A DNA stretch of 11,062 nucleotides from an uncultured Armatimonadota bacterium (GTDB lineage Bacteria; Armatimonadota; Armatimonadia; Armatimonadales; Armatimonadaceae). Position 1 is the stretch's first letter; each line of letters opens with the position of its first letter. The notes beneath the pieces are model-generated. The model did no database searches and was not told where the DNA came from. It saw only the letters and a program-made list of their open reading frames with translations. This document shows, piece after piece, positions 7,161 through 11,062 of this stretch. The stretch is from contig CAIRTT010000434.1 in NCBI GenBank assembly GCA_903881535.1, positions 1-11,062 of the forward strand. The letters are read 5' to 3'. Position numbers and translations under genes: made by a program.

Positions 7161-7468
7161 TGAGGTATCTCGTACCCTTGTTTGCCTGCTTCTTAATGCT
7201 CGGTGGTTGCTCTGTAACCGCCGGGCATTTGCTTGGCAAACCCAAAGCTGACACGGACAAAACCGCCATTTCGGGAAAAGTTGTAGAGGTTTGCCCAACC
7301 GCTGGCTGCTGGTTCCGCATCAAGACCGACAAAGGCATCGTGCGGATTGAGCTGAAAAATGCTGGATTTGTCGCAACCGGGATTCCCGTTGGCACAGATG
7401 TTCAGGCATGGGGCACGACAAACGCCAAAACACGTGACCTGGAAGCCAATGGCCTCTCCTATCAGTGA
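7160..7468 (+). CDS. Small lipoprotein with OB-fold-like C-x4-C-W domain (DUF4920-like)
   Basis: Product of 102 aa. Seen: a lipoprotein signal peptide with lipobox LGGC (Cys17), then a short beta-rich domain: ISGKVVEVC (37-45), PTAGCWFRI with Cys50 and Trp51, 'RIELKNAGF' and 'VGTDVQAWG'. Known: the order G-K-V-x-x-V-C-x4-C-W followed by a K-(D/N)-x-GF strand resembles DUF4920-type OB-fold proteins, in which the two cysteines are conserved. I match this from memory of the family pattern. Inferred: a membrane-tethered periplasmic protein whose cysteine pair may bind metal or undergo redox change. The start is GTG at 7160, overlapping the pilin TAG by one base; it lacks a Shine-Dalgarno, and the internal ATG at 7196 would lose the signal peptide. 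It is followed after 28 bp by the FMN-binding-like gene. It could instead be an unrelated small OB-fold lipoprotein. Confidence 0.75.
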   Translation: MRYLVPLFACFLMLGGCSVTAGHLLGKPKADTDKTAISGKVVEVCPTAGCWFRIKTDKGIVRIELKNAGFVATGIPVGTDVQAWGTTNAKTRDLEANGLSYQ

Positions 7469-7496
7469 TAGACATTGAGTCAGTGACCCCGCTCCG

Positions 7497-8087
7497 ATGA
7501 AGAAACGTTCGCTGATTCCGGTCGCTATACTCGTCATCGCTGGCGGCCTTGTGGCCAAAACCTGGCTGCAAAAATCTGCTGCCCCTCTCAAGCTTGAATA
7601 CTCGACCAAAAATGCCTTTGCATCCAAAGGCGTGGCGATGATTCCCTGGCGCGATCCGGCTAAAGACATCCAAAAAATCTTTCCTGGCGCCCAGATCCCT
7701 GATACCGGAAATCCATCCGTCGTCGCACTCTCACGCCACCGCCTCTCCCTCATCAAAAAGCTGGGCAAGCTGGACCACAATGCCCTCTTTGTCCACAAAA
7801 TCACCAATAAAGGTGTCGTCCTCCTCAGGCGGGCAAAGGGCGAAAATGGCGCCATTGAAGTCGTGGTCTTCGTAACACAGGCCAAAAAAATCGCCGGTAT
7901 AGCCATCCAACGCCACCGCGAACCAAACAATATCGCCGTGAAGCTGGGTGCACCCTCGTTTCTAAATGCCTTCATTGGCCTCACGGCCGAAGGCGCATTC
8001 CCAACATTTCCTGAAAAATCACTGCAAGCCGTCTCGGATGTCATCCGGGCACTGCTGGTCGAATACGATGCTGGCTCTAACCCTTAG
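7497..8087 (+). CDS. Membrane-anchored protein resembling FMN-binding domains (RnfG/NosR type), flavin-site motif absent
   Basis: Product of 196 aa. Seen: a positively charged start (MKKR) and one hydrophobic segment (about 6-21) that anchors or exports it. Then comes 'DIQKIFPGAQ' (57-66), like the 'lKevFPdA' opening of FMN_bind domains; a strand pair near 96-126; 'KIAGIAIQRHRE' (131-142), like the 'G.I.gv.i..h.E' strand of the family; and 'LQAVSDVIRALLVEY' (176-190). Known: FMN_bind proteins attach FMN to Thr or Ser in an (S/D)GAT motif that follows 'DAVS'. Here 'QAVS' runs straight into the helix and the GAT segment is missing. If the family assignment holds, the protein is probably not flavinylated by ApbE. 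Its end overlaps the first permease gene by 20 bp. No Shine-Dalgarno precedes ATG 7497. The gene call is firm; the family assignment is tentative. Confidence 0.7.
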   Translation: MKKRSLIPVAILVIAGGLVAKTWLQKSAAPLKLEYSTKNAFASKGVAMIPWRDPAKDIQKIFPGAQIPDTGNPSVVALSRHRLSLIKKLGKLDHNALFVHKITNKGVVLLRRAKGENGAIEVVVFVTQAKKIAGIAIQRHREPNNIAVKLGAPSFLNAFIGLTAEGAFPTFPEKSLQAVSDVIRALLVEYDAGSNP

Positions 8088-9225
8088 AAACATCCTGCGG
8101 AGGCCTATCCGTACGGTGCTAACTCTCCTCGCCCTCGGTGGTGCGGTGGCATTTATGGTCTGTCTGCTCGCATTTACCCAAACCTACCAGACATCGTTGC
8201 GTAAGGAATTCAGTGGGATGGGCCTGCACTTAATGCTGGTTCCCCTTGGGTGCCCCTATGATGCCGCCGCGCAAATCCTCAAGGGCCGCACGCTCGATAC
8301 CAGCCTGCCCGAGTCCGCACTTGCATCCGCCCGCCGTGACCCGGCAGTTGATGTCGCAGCGCCCGTGTTCGCAGCCGCAATCCCGCGACCATCCCTTGGA
8401 CGCACCGATCTTTGGATTGGCGTGGACGAAGCCGCTCCTAAAATCCGCTCCTGGTGGAAACTAAAAGATGGAAGCTTCCCATCTAAACCAACCGATGTCC
8501 TCCTCGGCTACGAAGCTGCTGAAACCGAGCTACGCGCCGTCGGCGACACCCTCTACAGCCCGGAGACCAAAACTTCCTTCACCGTCTGCGGGATTCTTGA
8601 ACAGTCCGGAACAAGCGATGACAGCCAGTTTTTCATCCCTCTCAAGACCGCACAGACGATGTTTAAGCAACCCGGACGTATCACCGGTATTGCGATCCGG
8701 CTCCGGGACCCAAACCTGATTGCACCCGCATCCGCGCGGCTGCAGGAGATCCCCGGTGCCCAGGCCGTCACGATGACAGAGATGATCGGCACCTTCCTCA
8801 ACCTTGCGGGCGCGGCGAAAGCCCTGATGCTTGGCGTGACGTTCGTCGCCCTCGGTGTCAGTGGCCTGACAGTCTTCAACACCCTCGTCGCAAACACCCT
8901 GGAGCGCACCCGGGAACTGGGCGTCCTTCGCGCCATCGGCTATAGCCGTTCGGCTCTGTTTGGATCCGTCACCAGCGAGGCCGTGATTATCTCCATCGCC
9001 GGCACACTCCTTGGTCTTCTCCTCGCCCAAGCCGCCGGAGGACTGATTGCCGGGCTTGTACGCCCCTTAATGCCCCTCGCATCCCCGACAACCCTCGTCC
9101 CGATCACCCCACAAGCCGCGCTGCAAAGCCTTGCACTAACCGTTTGTGTTGGTCTCATCGCCGCCCTGCTTCCGGCATTCCGCGCTGCGACAATTCACCC
9201 GGTGGAGGCCCTCCGAACAAAATGA
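8068..9225 (+). CDS. FtsX-type ABC transporter permease, first of a pair
   Basis: Product of 385 aa. Seen: the topology of LolC/LolE/MacB permeases. Transmembrane segment 1 is at about 16-36, followed by a large extracytoplasmic domain (about 37-250) and three C-terminal segments at about 251-275, 301-329 and 351-371. A cytoplasmic coupling stretch, ERTRELGVLRAIGYSR (279-294), lies between segments 2 and 3, with a typical 'HPVEALR' end. Near the start of the outer domain is GCPYD (61-65) after 'HLMLVP'; a second outer Cys occurs in FTVCGIL. Start: ATG 8068 was chosen because translation there gives the standard MLALTLRNILRR permease opening; the longer open frame from 7966 only adds out-of-frame residues of the upstream gene. 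It overlaps that gene by 20 bp and the next permease by ATGA. Inferred role: half of a heterodimeric mechanotransmitting exporter in the inner membrane. Substrate unknown. Confidence 0.9.
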   Translation: MLALTLRNILRRPIRTVLTLLALGGAVAFMVCLLAFTQTYQTSLRKEFSGMGLHLMLVPLGCPYDAAAQILKGRTLDTSLPESALASARRDPAVDVAAPVFAAAIPRPSLGRTDLWIGVDEAAPKIRSWWKLKDGSFPSKPTDVLLGYEAAETELRAVGDTLYSPETKTSFTVCGILEQSGTSDDSQFFIPLKTAQTMFKQPGRITGIAIRLRDPNLIAPASARLQEIPGAQAVTMTEMIGTFLNLAGAAKALMLGVTFVALGVSGLTVFNTLVANTLERTRELGVLRAIGYSRSALFGSVTSEAVIISIAGTLLGLLLAQAAGGLIAGLVRPLMPLASPTTLVPITPQAALQSLALTVCVGLIAALLPAFRAATIHPVEALRTK

Positions 9226-10394
9226 TGCGCCTCGCCCTCCTGAACATCTTGCGGCGAAAGCTGCGCAATGGCATCACCGCCCTCGGGATTGCGGTCGCGA
9301 TGGGGATGCTGTACACCCTCCTCGCCTTTGACCGTGGCTACCAACAAGGCCTCACGACGGAGCTTGACCGCCTCGGCGCACACGTCCTCGTCGTGCCAAA
9401 GGGCTGTCCATACGATGCAGCATCCATTGCACTCCACGGCGCGAGCTGGCCGTGCTACCTCAAGGATGCCTACCTCAAGGAAGTCGCTGCAAATGACGGC
9501 GTTGCAACCACGGCGCCAATCCTGATGAATGCGACATGGGATGAAAAGTCCGCATCACAGGTGGTCTACTGCGGCATCACCGCCGAAATTCTCAAGCTGC
9601 GCAGACAGTGGAAACCCGCCGAAGGAGCTGTACTTCCAACAACCGGGATGCTGGTCGCCGGCAGTAGTATCGCGAAGTCAAATGGCTGGAAGGTCGGCCA
9701 AACGGTCAGCCTCCCGGGCATCGACAAGCAAATTCTCAAAGTTGGTGGCATCCTCGCACCGACAGCCAGCCCGGATGACTCCTTCATCCATATCCAAATG
9801 TCTGATGCCCAGCGCATTTTCAAGCGTCCGAATGCATTGACACACATTCTGGTGCAGCTGAAGGATCCAAACAAAGTCGATGATGTTGTGAGTGATCTCC
9901 GCGGCTGTGATGCGGGTCTAGAGATGACAGTCGTACCGCTGGCGCATTTGTTCACGACGATTCGCGGGCTCATTCAAGCCACGCGTGTGCTGCTTGGCTG
10001 TATTACTATCACAGCGATGCTGGCGGCGGCGGCTGGCGTTGCGAACACGATTTTGATGGCCGTCGCTGAGCGCACTCGCGAGATCGGAATTATGCGCGCG
10101 ATTGGGACATCCAAAGCTTCCGTTGTCGGGCAGCTGGTCCTCGAAGCCATTCTCCTATGTACAAGTGGAGCAGTGATTGGTGTCATCACGGCGATGCTGA
10201 CCGGGCCGCTGGCCGAAGCCCGTTTACGTACCATTCTTCCGTATGCCCCAACCGACCCGCTGCTCGCGGCGCAGCCGGAAATTGCCCTTGCTTGCTGTCT
10301 GCTCGGTCCGGTAATCGGGGCCATCGCCGGGATGCTACCCGCACTCCGCGCCGCCGCGTTACAGCCATCCATTGCACTCAAAGAGGTTATGTAA
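9222..10394 (+). CDS. FtsX-type ABC transporter permease, second of a pair
   Basis: Product of 390 aa, collinear with the preceding permease. Seen: opening MMRLALLNILRRKLRN; transmembrane segment 1 at about 15-35; outer domain to about 255; three more segments at about 256-280, 301-327 and 355-375; coupling stretch AERTREIGIMRAIGTSK; end 'LQPSIALKEVM'. GCPYD sits at 61-65, exactly as in the first permease, and Trp130-Lys131 also coincide, so the first 130 residues align without a gap. Additional outer cysteines are Cys78, Cys117 and Cys209. The start ATG 9222 overlaps the upstream TGA (ATGA); ATG 9225 is equally possible. GGAGG at 9204-9208 is 13 bases before 9222. Known: LolC/LolE-type paralogous pairs work with one LolD-type ATPase, which follows at once here. 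Inferred: the two permeases form a heterodimer. Confidence 0.9.
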   Translation: MMRLALLNILRRKLRNGITALGIAVAMGMLYTLLAFDRGYQQGLTTELDRLGAHVLVVPKGCPYDAASIALHGASWPCYLKDAYLKEVAANDGVATTAPILMNATWDEKSASQVVYCGITAEILKLRRQWKPAEGAVLPTTGMLVAGSSIAKSNGWKVGQTVSLPGIDKQILKVGGILAPTASPDDSFIHIQMSDAQRIFKRPNALTHILVQLKDPNKVDDVVSDLRGCDAGLEMTVVPLAHLFTTIRGLIQATRVLLGCITITAMLAAAAGVANTILMAVAERTREIGIMRAIGTSKASVVGQLVLEAILLCTSGAVIGVITAMLTGPLAEARLRTILPYAPTDPLLAAQPEIALACCLLGPVIGAIAGMLPALRAAALQPSIALKEVM

Positions 10395-11062
10395 GTGAGT
10401 ACCATCGTGACAGCAAATGCCGTTTCCCGGCATTATAAACGTGGGACGGAAGATGTCCGTGCACTGGATAATGTCAGCTTCACGCTTGAAAGTGGCGAGT
10501 TTGTCGCCATCATCGGTGCCAGTGGCTCGGGAAAATCTACGCTTTTGCACTTGCTAGGGGCGATGGACAAACCGACGGGTGGAACGCTGACGATTGCTGG
10601 AAATGATGTCGCAACGCTGACCGATGCGCAGGCAACAAAGCTCCGCCGCGATGTCATCGGTTTTGTTTTCCAGGATTTTGGTCTCATCCCAACGCTGACG
10701 GTTGCGGAAAATGTTGCACTCCCGCTCGGTATTCAGCATGCAGGTTCCAAGGATGTCCGTGACCTGATCGAGCGTGTCGGGCTCAGCCATCGGGTGCACC
10801 ACCGCCCGGAGCAGCTCTCCGGTGGCGAGATGCAGAGAACGGCGATTGCGCGCGCGCTGGTGCGAAAGCCCAAGCTGCTGCTCGCGGATGAACCAACGGG
10901 CAACCTCGATTCCGCGAGTGGTGACCGGATTGTAGCGCTGCTTCAGGATGTCAATAAAACGCTTGGTGTAACGCTGGTGATTGTGACGCACAACCCGGCG
11001 CTGGCGTCGCTCGCCGAGCGGCAGCTGGTGCTTGCGGATGGCCATTTAATCGATAACCCATC
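10395..11062 (+). CDS. LolD/MacB-type ABC transporter ATP-binding protein (3' end cut by window)
   Basis: Seen: starting at GTG 10395, directly after the permease TAA, the frame stays open to the edge (222 codons), close to the usual 220-235 aa of the family. It contains Walker A GASGSGKST (41-49), Q-loop Gln93 in VFQDF, signature LSGGEMQ (141-147), Walker B LLLADEP with Asp165-Glu166, D-loop GNLD (169-172) and H-loop His199 in VTHN. All residues needed for ATP hydrolysis are present. 'SGEFVAIIGASGSGKST' and 'DEPTGNLDS' are typical of the LolD/MacB/MJ0796 subfamily that partners with FtsX-type permeases. AGAGG (10382-10386) lies eight bases before the GTG. A second GTG at 10407 is possible but lacks such a site. 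Inferred role: powers the two upstream permeases. Only the C-terminal few residues should be missing. Confidence 0.93.
   Translation, partial: MSTIVTANAVSRHYKRGTEDVRALDNVSFTLESGEFVAIIGASGSGKSTLLHLLGAMDKPTGGTLTIAGNDVATLTDAQATKLRRDVIGFVFQDFGLIPTLTVAENVALPLGIQHAGSKDVRDLIERVGLSHRVHHRPEQLSGGEMQRTAIARALVRKPKLLLADEPTGNLDSASGDRIVALLQDVNKTLGVTLVIVTHNPALASLAERQLVLADGHLIDNP

Noticed and set aside
6498..7298. 266-codon minus-strand open frame
   Set aside because: Antisense to the clearly recognisable pilin-like gene and the lipoprotein gene, with no recognisable protein features.
7966..8067. Longer start for the first permease
   Set aside because: The extra 34 residues are an out-of-frame reading of the upstream gene and do not resemble a permease N-terminus.

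Overview
The window most likely comes from a member of the Armatimonadota (phylum-level guess). The main clue is the type IV pilin-like protein at 6456-7160, whose N-terminus and following 'YATDFDETFP' segment are typical of the many pilin-like proteins of that phylum. A very long secreted beta-propeller/Ig-repeat protein and moderately GC-rich DNA with many GNC codons fit the same picture. This is inference from family knowledge, not a database match.

Left part, minus strand (1-6193). From right to left: a complete rmuC gene (6193-4592), then a 1394-residue secreted protein (4509-325) with its own well-formed promoter, then the first 52 codons of an alpha/beta-hydrolase-like gene cut by the left edge (158-1). 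The large protein has a signal peptide, an eleven-segment beta-propeller-like half, two 'ATDxxGN' Ig-like domains and seven tandem Ig-like modules of 93-94 residues. The start at 4509 replaces a longer open frame, because the promoter lies inside the extension.

Divergent gap (6194-6455). It separates rmuC from the plus-strand cluster. It holds a consensus -10 box, an 18-bp inverted repeat just before the pilin start, and two copies of a 10-mer. The 8-base core of that 10-mer recurs in the other two gaps longer than 30 bp.

Right part, plus strand (6456-11062). Six genes are packed as one probable operon: a pilin-like protein; a small lipoprotein with an OB-fold-like C-x4-C-W motif; a membrane-anchored protein resembling FMN-binding (RnfG/NosR-type) domains but without the flavin-attachment motif; two paralogous FtsX-type ABC permeases; and a LolD/MacB-type ATPase cut by the right edge. 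Adjacent genes overlap or lie within 28 bp. Both permeases carry GCPYD with Cys at residue 62. The combination suggests an uncharacterised ABC system working on something outside the membrane that involves thiols, metals or redox chemistry. The substrate cannot be read from the sequence.

No rRNA, tRNA, CRISPR array, insertion sequence or convincing rho-independent terminator was seen.
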